NCBI GenBank assembly: GCA_018398765.1
Contig: JAHBMJ010003703.1
Coordinates: 1 to 64,000, forward strand
Direction of reading: 5' to 3'
DNA from: Chromera velia
Taxonomy: Eukaryota; Sar; Chromeraceae
Length of the DNA stretch: 64,000 nt
In this document: piece after piece, positions 12,001 to 23,800 of the stretch
Numbering within the stretch: the stretch's first letter is position 1
Layout: each line of letters starts with the position of its first letter
Notes under the pieces: generated by a model
Seen by the model: only the letters and a program-made list of their open reading frames with translations
Database searches by the model: none
What the model was told of the DNA's origin: nothing
Program-made: the position numbers and the translations under genes

Positions 12001-15000
12001 ATACCCCCCCTCTCGAAGTTGCTGAACCAGATTTGGATTCTCTGCATCCTCAGTTGTGAACGATTGGGATCGCGCACGCGCCAGAGACGCAGCTGGCAAT
12101 CCTTTCCGAGTGCCGCTGTGTTTTCTTCCCCCCCTGCGGATGGAAGGAGGAAGACGCGTGGCACCATCAACCCCCAAAAGAGAGCGTGCGTCAAACCCGA
12201 ACCCCAAACGGAACGCAGGGGCACCCCCCATATCGAGTCGCAGCACGCCCTGAGCATGTAGGACCAATTCCATTCCGGCATTCCGGCTGCTGCAGATTTC
12301 AAATCCCACAGCTTGGGGATCACCCTCGGCCCCCACTCTCTGTGCGGCGTCTCCTTGAGAGTTCAGGTGTGGAAGTCCGAACATGAGAGCTACCCGAAGT
12401 CTCGGGAGTTCGTTTTTGGGAATCGGGAGGAATTGTCGGAAGTTGACCTTCTCGAGGCTGGCGGTTTTGAAACCACAGTGGAAAGCGGCAGCAAGCGCGC
12501 ACTCGACATACGCAGTCGCAGGAAACACCGGCTCTCCCCCTGCTGCAGAGAGTCTGTGGTCCTCCAACCAGGCCAAAGTCCGTGCAGGCTCGATGAACTG
12601 CTCAAACACTACCTGGCCACTGCCGTACGGAGTGGCGGCGGGGTGGCCGAGAAGGGGATGGAAGGCGGCGGCCTTTTTGATATCTGAGATGGTCGAGATG
12701 CAATGGGCTTCTTTGAGGATTCGGTTCTGGTCGATAGCCTTTGCTGCTGATTTCTGATCCCCTTTTGCGAATTTCTTGTTGGCCTCTTCCAGATTGGAGT
12801 GAATCCAAAAGGACGACCTCTGCCAGGGCCACGAAGGGAGTTCCAGAAAATCGACGGGCAACTCTGCCTGTGTGATTTTGGTTTTGCCGCTCTGTCTGGG
12901 ACTCGAGAGGAGCATTTGTCGGAGGTCCCACTGAAGACCCCAGGCCCAAGTCATCAGGCCGGCAAGACGCAGAGAGCGGCTCTCGTCGGCAGAGGGGGAC
13001 AGCCACACGCCCCCCTTGCCCCTCTGGCGAGGGAGACAGGAGACCTGCTTGATGCTGTCCTCCGCTATACCCACCCCACGAGCGATGTTGCTCATGTACC
13101 GCCCCAGGGTGGGTTGAGCGGCCACCTCGACAAAGTGGGTGTACCCCTCTGCCAGGAGCCTGGAGAATGCCCCCGCAAAGAGAACTGCCCCTCTGATGTT
13201 TGCCCACCAGTAGTTGCAGTCCAGCACCGTACTCGAAGGGTCTGTTCTCGGGTCCACTGTGGAGAAGAAGGGGACTGAGGGGGGCTGGGGGTGGAGCGCT
13301 GCGGTCCTCTGGAGGTATCTGCAAGGGAAGGGAAGGGAAGGGAAGGGAAGGGAAAGGAGCAGTATGAATGACTTCGTTCAGACCCGCAGTTATGACGTTG
13401 AGGGAGTGAGCACCATGAAGGGAGTGCGAGAAGGTGCTACTGTCCCTTTTCATTCCACGAGCTTTTTTTGTAGGCATGAGGGGCAAGAGCGAAGGGGTGC
13501 ATCCAAAACACAAAAAAATTCTGCACTCCTTTAGGAACAGCAACGTGAACTGAAAGCGAAGGACAAGTTCGCTCGACATTTGCTCCCTTAACGAGGCCCA
13601 TATATCTCAATCTCAAAACCGGAGACCAATAGAAGAAACTCATCGCCCGGACAACCTTTCTAAAGTCGGATTGATTAACTAATCATGCACGAACTGCCTG
13701 ACATACTTGTCTTTGATGACATCCATTTGATGCGAGTGGAACGCGCAGTTGACAGGGAGAGTCCTGAAGAAGAGATCTGGTTGGTCTCTCTTCAGTCGAA
13801 CCTCAAGGTCACTCAGAGCATCCTTGTCACCGCTCAGCGTCACACTCGTCAGATCGTTCACAGCCCCCACGTTCAACTTGGACTCCAACCCCATCTCCCT
13901 GATCAGCTCTGTCGCCTGCTGTTCGGAGATGTCTGCAGCAGCCATGGCGCCCTGTCCGTTGGAGCACAGGGAGGCTTGGAGATCGGCCCTGTGCCAGATC
14001 ACCCGCAGACCGTCTGCAAGGCTCAGAGCACCACAGCAATGTGCCGCCGCGACCTCCCCGAGTGAGTGTCCAATCACGGCAGAGGGAGAAACGCCCCACT
14101 GGGCCAGACACCGGAAGCTGGCCACTTGGACTGCGTACATCCCGACCTGCACGCACTCAGTCAGTCAGTCAGTCAGTCAGTCAGTCAGTCAAACAGAACA
14201 CAACCAACAACCATAACTCCATTTGTGGTCCCAATCTAGGTAGGTAAATTGAAATCTTTTGCCTTTCCGCGCGCACTACTCAAGAAGTTATTCTTGGTTC
14301 TTTCACTTTCTGCCATTAGAGAGAGCCGTCGGACAACGAGGGAGGACGCAGCCGGGAAGAATGTCGAGCAAAGCGAAAACGAAAGCAGAAAGCAAATACG
14401 TAAGACGCAAGCAGTTTGGCCAAACAAACGCCCTCCCTTGAAACAAACAGACCCCCGATACCACCACCTTCCCACCTGAGCTCCTCTTGTTGTGAAGAAA
14501 GCCGAGGTGTCCCTTCCCTTCTCAGAGGCGCTTGCCCCCGAGAGGTGGTGCTCGATTGCCGCCTTGAGTGAGAAGACTGTCTGTGGGACCTTCAGGTCTT
14601 CCTGCAGGAGTCTGTCGATCTCCTCGAAGGTTGACCTTGCCAGGGCCTCCCTCTGGAAGAGAGAGGCGCCCATGCCGAACCACTGCGAGCCCTGGCCACC
14701 GAACACAAAGACAGGCTTAATCACAGACCCCCCTGCTGTTGCGGCCCGAGAGAGGACCGCGGAGTCAGCCACCCCCTTCGGAATGTCGTCGAGTTTGGAG
14801 ACCTGTGAGATGGTCTCGAGGGTCTGTGTCAGCTCTGTGCCCGAGGCAGCAGCAATGGCGAGACGCCAGCTGAATTGAGAAGCGCGGGCGCAGAGGGCCG
14901 AAGACAGACTCAGCAGCTGGCGGCGCACAGGGTCCTCCTGAGCTGCACTGGAGGTCTTTGCCCGCTTCGCTGCAGGCTGTTTCTGCGCGTTTTCTGCAGA

Positions 15001-15812
15001 GGAGGTGAGTGCCTTGATCCATGGAAGGTAAGCCTTGCAGAGGCCGAGAAGGGCCTGTTTGGAGTGGGCAGAGAGGACGAAAGGGAGCGGGGCGTCCTCT
15101 GGCTGGGGGGAGGAGGTGGGGGTCTGAGCGTTGAAGGGCCCCGGCATTCTTTGAGGTGGTGGTGGGGGCCCGAGTGCCATATGGACCGAGGACCCCCCAT
15201 ACCCGAAGTTATTGATGCAGAAGACGTCGGAAGATTCGATCTGCAGGTCCGTCTCTAGTCTGTCTTGCACTACGAGCACGTCGCGGGCGAAGAAGAGCTT
15301 CGGGTTCGGAACTTGGACCGACTTGATGGGCACAAGGGAGGCCTTGTGGATCATCAACGCGACCTTGATGATCGACGCGACGCCGGCTGCCGACTCTGTG
15401 TGGTTGAAGACTGCCTTTGCCCCCCCCACAGGAATGGGCCCTTTTGTGCGACCCTCCCCGAAGGCTCTGGAGAGGGCAGTGACCTCTGCCAGGTCTCCGA
15501 CCGGTGTGCCTGTGCCGTGGCACTCGATGTACCTGCATCCATCCATCCGTCCGTTCATTCATCTATTCAGTCGTGGGAAGTGGACAACGCGTTCATACGG
15601 TCTATGAAACAACCGGAGTCTGTAAGAGAAGCCGGAGTGAGTGAGGGCTCAGTGAGGGGAAGGAGTGGACACAAGGCGTTCCTCGGGGCAGACGGGCACA
15701 AACTGTACCAGAGAAGTCAGATCAGTGCTCCCTCCCTATATTAATGTACAGAGAGATAGATCATGCACACACATTCATACCCCCACGCCTACACCCCAAC
15801 ACACACGCACGC

Positions 15813-15852
<40 letters not shown>

Positions 15853-15854
15853 GC

Positions 15855-15890
<36 letters not shown>

Positions 15891-17018
15891 GCACGCACGC
15901 ACGCACGCATACACACTCGCAGACCAGGATAACTGAGGAGCCGGCTGACCGAATGTCATCAGCGCAAAATCCCCCCCGTCTCTGCACCTGCTTGCACAGC
16001 ATCTCCTGCATCTCTGCTGACGGGTTCGTGATGGGCACGGCGTTCCGCCCGTCGTTGTTCGTCGCGTGTCCGGACACCACGGCGTATATGCGGTCCCCGT
16101 CTGCTAGAGCGTCTCGTGTGCGTTTCACTAGCAGCACGCCGCATCCCTCCCCCCTCCCGTACCCGTCAGCAGAGGCGTCGAAGGTCTTGCACCTGCCGTC
16201 AGGGGCCATCATCCCGGCCTTGGACGCGATGTACCAGAACTTCCAGTCGAGAAGAACGTTCACCTGCGAACAGAAGAGAGGAAAAGGCATCCGGGTACCA
16301 TCAGATCACATGAATGCTTTGGGAGACAGGCACTCAAGCTGTGGCCAATCGTTTTACTTGGCGGTCAAATAGACGACGCTGCATTACGAAAAACCTTCTG
16401 CTTCCAAACACCTCCACTTGGAATTCTTCTTTACACCCCATAAAAAAAGGACTGCAGGATGACACTTCTATTTACCTTCTGTAACTTCTCTCTGTCCCTG
16501 TCTCAATGTTTTTGTATTTATGTAGGTGTGTGCATATGTGTGGGCGTGTTTTCCTCCTGACAAGTAAACAAAGTCCACCAGCAAAGAGAGCCGTGAGAAC
16601 AAATGCAGACAGGGAGACAGGCAGATAGACAGAAATCCAAATCCAGCCAGCTAGACAGACAGACCCACCGACCCCTGCAACGAGGGCGTTGTCGATCTTC
16701 CCCTCCTCCAGGTAGTTGCAGGCAACCGAGGCCGCCACCAGGGAGGACGAACACGCGGTGTCGAAGGTCATCGAGGGGCCTGTTAGGTCAAGCGCAAACG
16801 AGATGCGCCCACCTGCAGAAAAGAGAATTAAGCGAGCTTGCACGATACTCACCCATGCGAGTGCGGAAGGAGAGTTTTGATGTGGATCGTCCATCCTGTC
16901 GGCCGTGTGCAGGATTTTGCATCTTCGCGAACCGTGCTCGCATACACGAAAAGGTGACATGCTTCCACGAAACGCGCAGAAAGAAAGCATCACGCACGCA
17001 CACACTCTTTCAGGGGCT

Positions 17019-17053
<35 letters not shown>

Positions 17054-20000
17054 ACACGTAGAAGAGAGAGGAGGGCAGAAATAGACGGAGAGAAGAGAGG
17101 GCTTGCAAGACTCGGAAAGAGAGAATCCCCCAACTGACTCCCGATGGATTTGGTCCCTGCAGTCACGAAGAACTGATCTGCGAAGTACCGCACGTTGTCC
17201 CGAAGGATTGCAGACCACGCGTCGATGTTCATGATCCCCACGAACACCCCACACCCCCTTTGGTGCTGTTGCAGGGTCCTCAAAGGGACTCCGGCATCCT
17301 GAATCGCGTTGAAGGAGCCCTCCAGGAGGAGACGGTGTTGGGGGTCCATCGACCTCGCTTCCTGGTCTGTGACTGCAAAGAAAGTGTTGTCGAATAGGTC
17401 TACATCAGAACAGAAGGCGCCCTTGTTCACATACGCTCTCATGGGTCTTTCCTTTGCCCCTTTCGAAAAGTGCTGGTCGAACCTGTACCTCTCTGCTACG
17501 CGGTCAGAAGGGTACTCAGACACAGTGGTGACGCCCTTAGAGAGAGTTTCCCAGAAACCCTCCTTGTCGGGGGACTTGGCGAATCTCGCAGACACTCCCA
17601 CGATGCAAGGCTGAGACATCGACTTCCGCAGCTGCAACAGAGCGCGGTGCATATCATCCGGCTCGAGACTCAAGGATACAGCAGATGGCGTTTGTTGGAC
17701 CACAGAGGCTTCCTGGTAGTCCGGCAGAGCGGCAGCGGCAGCAATGACTTCTGCGAGGATGTTGGCGCTCGGCATGCGCGTAGGGCCCAGAGAGTCACCG
17801 AGCGCGGGCCCGCCCCTCGTAGAGACTGAGGAGGCAATTCTGGAGATCGCGTGGGACGCCTGCTCGAGCACCTGGGCGGGGTGGCCCCTCGAGGATGGGC
17901 CGGGGGGCAGGTCGAGGCCAGACGCAGAGGGAAGAACGCCGGTCTGGGCTGAGGAGGGACGCACAGAGGCTGCAGAAGCAGCAGCAGAAGCTGTGGTCTC
18001 GACTGTGGAGGCACGTCTCTTGGATGAGGCTAGAGGGAGCCCCTCCCCTCCCCCTCCCCCTCCCCCCCCTGCAGGGTCCCTCTCGACGTCTGGGGGTCCT
18101 TCGACTTCCGTCTCCTTTACGTTGGACTTCTTCTTTTTGGCTCCGACAAAAAAAGAGAGAATCACGGGGGTGATCAGCAGACCGTGCAGGAGGGCGAACC
18201 CGCAAATGCCCACGAACCTGCAAGCAAGGAGACAGTGCGGGCGGGAAGGCGTGTCTGTTTTTTCAACAAAAGAAAATCAAAGGATGAAGATCTTCATTGA
18301 GAAGTTGCTTTCTGGTCATCTACGTACGTGCGGACGTGTGCGCGGAAGACCAATCGTTGTGCAGCCACATCCCCCACACAGAAAAACGCAGAATATGCAG
18401 TCCAAACCGAGCGAAAACAGGCTGTCCACGACCCATACAAGGCTGTCCATCCTCCCTCTCTCCCTTCCCCACGGACTGGCTAACTGACTGACTGACATTT
18501 TGAAGAAGATGTTGAACACGTGAGAGCGGGCCCAAGCTGTCGGGAGGACCCCGAGGAAGGTGGTGATGCCGCCAGAGAGGACAGAGACGCCGGTGTGCTC
18601 CAGCGCATGTCGTATCTGCAATTGAGAGGACTCGCTCGAATGCAGACACCAGGCACGGACACAGACAGACAAATCAGATAGGTGCATTCCTTCAGTTACT
18701 CTGCAACTCTGACGCCCTGATCGTCGCTTTTGGCCTCTTGAGCCTTCAACTTCTGGGAAGAGAAATGAGAAGGCCGGAAGAGAAAAAAGCAACGGATCCG
18801 ACGAAAGAAAAAAAGCAAGAAGAAAGTTCCGGCCTGCGACTGCACCAGCTCAACGAACGACGCCAGATGGAGCAAGCTACTTCTATCCATATTTCTCTTG
18901 ATAAGACCTGCATTGCCACAATGAGCGACGGCACGCAGTCTTACTCGATCCTTTTGCTGCTGTCCCTCTTCTATTGATCGATCCAAGGACCTTCTTTCTC
19001 TTTGTTCCATGCAGTCTGACCCACGCACCCTCTCTGCTCCTGTCATCTTTCGGAGTTCTGCCGGATCGATGGGAGGTTGGAACACGTCCAGGGCCACGTG
19101 CAGCACGTAGTCGGCAGCCAGGCCGATGGCCATCACCAGATTCACCGCACTGATGGAATCCAATGCGATGTCCCAGAGACTCATCATCCCCAGAACCATC
19201 ACGTCAATAGACAAGACGGAAAGGGCTGTAGTCACCGCCAGGGGAAGGGAGGAGGTCAGGAGGAGACAGGCAACCACTACGCCCAGAAGGGCAAAGGCGA
19301 GGTTTCGGAGCGTTTCCTGCAGAATGATTGCGTACTGTTCGAAGTATCGGAATGGCAGTGCAACCGCAATGGCCTCAAACTCGGGTCCCTTGGCCTTATC
19401 AAGACTCTTTCGAATCGCCAGCATCGCGTCCTTCTGGCCGATCGACGCGTGCCTTCCCTGCATCCCGACGTCCATCGCGATGTGGGCCTTCACGGCATGA
19501 GGGCCTCTCTTGTCGATGATCGACTTCAGACGGTCAGCGAGGGGGGCGGTCTGCAGCAAGGCAGAAGATGATGTGAGCATTCAAGTTAGATCCTAAAACA
19601 TTTGAGCGTTATTAGTGCGCCGAAAACAAGGTCGCCAGTACAGTTCGTCAGGAGCATTCACGGACGCCCTGTCCTTGTCTTTCATGAAAATCTTTTCATG
19701 AGCTCTTGTTCAGAAGAATTTCGCACGGTTTCTCAGTCTGACTATGCGACACATGGCGAGCAGGATGCTAGGAAAGAAAACGAACATGCACTCGCACATG
19801 TGGGTACAGATAGAGAGAAGGAAGCAACTCAGACGACGACAGAAAAAAAATGCATGCACCCACCTACCTACCTGCATGTTCCCTATTGGCGAGTCCTTGA
19901 GGAAGCCCATGTCGACAATGAAGGAGCGGCCCGCCGGGTTTTGGGGACTTCCTTCTAGAACGGTGCCCAGGGGGAGGCCCTCAGACTTGCCTGCACACAT

Positions 20001-20802
20001 ACACAAAGAAGGAACGAACGAACAGGGAGTCGGACGGATATGTGCCCAGATAGGAAGGAAGGAAGAAAGGTCAGGGAGTCGACAGAGACATGCGGACAAC
20101 GCACGGACGCAGTCTCTCTCACCCTTCCACCCCTCTACAAAGAGAGAGACAGAGAGACAGGCAGAGAAAGCCTTTTATTCAATTTCCTGACAGACACGCC
20201 CACAAAGACACATACGGCTCTCGAAGAAAGCGAGAAAGAAATTAAAAAAACCGGCACACCACCTACACATCTACACCCTTATACCAATCCATCCATACCC
20301 TCACTCATACAGACGCTTACGGACCCATTGCCTCTGCCGTCTCTCTGGCGACTGTCACGTAGTTGACTCCGTCTGCCTCTGCCAGCACGAGTTTCTCCGC
20401 CCTCAGATTCTCCAGCGCCACGTCGAATCTCTCAAGGAACGGATTCTGTCCGTACAGCTTGGCAGGGTATGTCCCTCCGTTCTCCTCCTTCAGGTCTGTC
20501 CCTTCTCTGGCTGCAGAGATCACAGAAGGATCCCACGCTGCGACACGGACTTCCACTCCCACAGGGTGCAGTTCTGGGTAGAGACCCTCTCTCCAGTAGG
20601 TGTCGAAGGCGGCGTAGTAGTTCGGGAGTTCGGACCCCTGGGGGGAGAGCAGCTGCAAGTCTAGACCCTCCTTCAGCTTGGTGCATAGGTACGCAGCCCC
20701 CCCGAGCAGAAGTAGGTAGACAATCACGATGAAGACACGGGACACGGGGTGAGTGATAAAACGACCTGCAATGCAATCATGCATGAAGATACACACACAC
20801 GT

Positions 20803-20851
<49 letters not shown>

Positions 20852-23800
20852 CAGAAGAGAAATAGAGGGGCTAACTCTCTACAAGGACATCTGTCAGACA
20901 ACGAATGACGTCGCCTTCCGATTGCATTTTCTGATTTTGCCACGAGGGCCGCTTTCCAATAACCACAGCACTCTCGACTCCGCGACACGGACATTGTTAT
21001 ATTTCACCTGTGTGATGCCGAACAAATGCCAGCTGGACTCAAATCCCTCACTGACTGAGAGACTGACCGTATCCCCTCATGACTCCCCACGAGGACTTCT
21101 CTGCCGGAGATTTGGCAACCGCAGACGACTCCTCATTTCCGCCTCTTGCCTCTACTGGCCCCCCTCCTCCTCCTTCTGTCTGGTCTCCGAGTGCCCTGAC
21201 TGTGGTTGAGTTGGGCGTTTTCTCCCCGTCTCTGTTCTCCTCGTCGGCTTCCTCTGGTGGGAGGGGGGGGGCCTCAGGATCGCCCCCCTCCTCCTGTGTG
21301 TTTCTGTTTCCGTTCGTCTTTCTCTGCTGTCTCTTCTTGCACAGACACGGGCAGTACCCGCACAAGGACGGGTCGCGGTAGATCCGCTGGGCGTCCAGCG
21401 TCATGCACGCAACAAAGAACGTCATCTGGAGAAGCCAGTCAAATGCAACTCTGCAACATTCAAGGGAAGCAGCAACGGGGGGGGGGGGAAGGGACACAAC
21501 AGGATGAGACAGCTTGACAATCTAGTGATACACATAAAAGCCCACTACCGTAGTGAGTCTAGCTGCCCCAACAGCCCCTTACTTTCCGCATCCCTCCCGC
21601 CCACTCCAAGCACAGGATGGCCATCCAGAACGATGCAGCACACTGATTGATGTGGTGGAATGGCTTTATAAGGATGTTCCTGTGAGGTTTGCTTCTACTC
21701 ACCCAATTGCCATGTAGCTGCAGAATGCCGAGATGGCAGGGAACACAGTGAAGATGCCGCAACAAAAAGCCAGCAGGTCCGTCAGACTAGTCAGGGCAAC
21801 TGTGGGGGCAACCTGCATACACACATACACACAAAAGACCAGGCAGAAAGGAAGGGAGGAAGAACGCATACAAAGGTTCACATCCAGAAATGAGGACACA
21901 CAGAAGGACAGAGGCCTCCATACGCCTTCTCTCTGCCTGTCACAGGAACGACATACCGGGTCACTTCCAGTACACTCTTGTCTTCGTTTTTCTGCATGTC
22001 CTTAACTTGGATGGTTCAGAAACAGAAAACTACGATCAGTATACACCTCTCTCATGCATGCACACAACTAGCGTGAACACTCCAGATAGACAACAGAAGC
22101 CCGTTGCTTGACAATTGATGCCTGTGGAGTGGTACCTGCCTGCGTGCCTGTGTGCCTGCCTGATTGACTGACCTTGACGATTGCCGTGATGACCCTAGTT
22201 TTCGGTTCCATGTCGGCAGGGAGAGAGTCGAGCTCGTTGACCATCAGGAACATGTCATCGACTCCTGCTCTCACTCACCCGTTCATTCATTCATTCATTC
22301 ATTCAGGCATTCGATCAGTCAATCAGTCAGTCAATCCACAAGCACATCTGTCAGTCGACCATGCAGGTAGCTAGCCTAACGATCAGATAGAGAGAAGGAA
22401 GAAAGGAGCCCGTCCTTCACGGCATTGGAAGGAACGTTCATAAAAGTATTCGAGGAGATAAAAGAAGACAGAAGAAAGCGGGGAGTGAAGAGAAGACCCA
22501 TGCATGCACACCGAGAGATAGATAGATCAAAAACCCGCAGCCATATGCGCATATGCCTTCCTCGATCGCCCCTCCTACCTACTCACCTATTCCCAGTAAG
22601 AGGAAGGGCGCCACTTTGACAATCGGGGCGAAGGGAATCTCCAGCAGCGCTCCCGCCCCGAACGCAGCGAACGATGCAAACGCAACATTGAACACCCCCA
22701 TGAACGCCAGCAGCGCGTGCTTGCCGGCTTCGTCCTTGAAATTCAGAGACAGCTTGACGCACGCAAACGTGCACATGATCGAGAACGTGATGGAAATGAG
22801 TGCAAAATCCTGCACAGCCAGCAAACAGGAAATACAGAGATGCAAATGACAGTACCGAGGCAGAAGGTGCCGTAGCGCCCCCCCCACAATGCGGCCATTC
22901 CTTACTTTTTGGGCCTGTTCCGAGGTATATGTACGTAAACACACTGGCGCGCAACATGTTGCGGGACGCGCCCGTAAAAGCTGCCGAAGGCAATCAAAAG
23001 GAGTACGCACAGCCTTTCCACACATGCACAATCACACAGATGCTTGTCTCAACAAAAGATCGTGCAAGGACGGACGGACGGACCTGGTCAGTGGACTCGA
23101 TTGAGTCGTCTTCCAGGCTCCTCTCCGACTGCCACGCAATCGTCAGGTCCGACTCTCTCTCAATAGACGCCTTCAACTTTCGCATCTGGGCGTCGAACTC
23201 TAGCTCCCACTCTCTGGTTTTCTTCTCCAGGCTGTCCATGTCCTTCACAACCGGGGCAGAGCGACGCAGCACGAATTGAGTCATCAGCGCGTTCGCACCC
23301 AGCAGCAGCAGGTTCTCTCCCTCCTCCTCCGCCTTTCCCCCCCCGTCTTCCGAAGAGACCACCGCCCGCTTCTGTCCTCCAAACACGATGGGGTACATAA
23401 ATAAGGGGGCCCTGCCGAGTCGCGTGATGTGCGAGTGATTCTGTCCGAAAGTGTTGACGACAAGGGAAACATCAGACTGAGCTGAGAGGCTGGTGTCATT
23501 CGACTGGGCCATCTGCTCTCGGGCCTTCTCAAGCTGGCTGCTCATATCTGTTCGGTTAAAGCCGAATACTTCCAATGCAGAGATAACCCCACACCTCTCT
23601 CCATCGTACTTGAAGCACAAACTCTCAAAGTCATCCCCCCCGCCTGTCTGGATGGACAGCACCGTCTCGTGAAGGTCGAACAGACGGGAGAAGGCAGATT
23701 CCGTCAGCAGACCGTTACCAGACCTCAGGTCTGAGTCTTTCGGGTACAAAATGACAGTCTCTACACGAACACTTTGGTCAGAAAAAAGAGTTGCATACGT

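Noticed and set aside
12602-13579. 325-residue minus-strand frame overlapping the DH exon
   Set aside because: Shadow frame of exon 15; Pro/Arg-rich and lacking motifs, while the other frame has the AT/DH motifs.
14156-14190. Regular TCAG repeats as a possible CRISPR array
   Set aside because: Pure 4-base tandem repeat with no spacers, in a eukaryotic intron.
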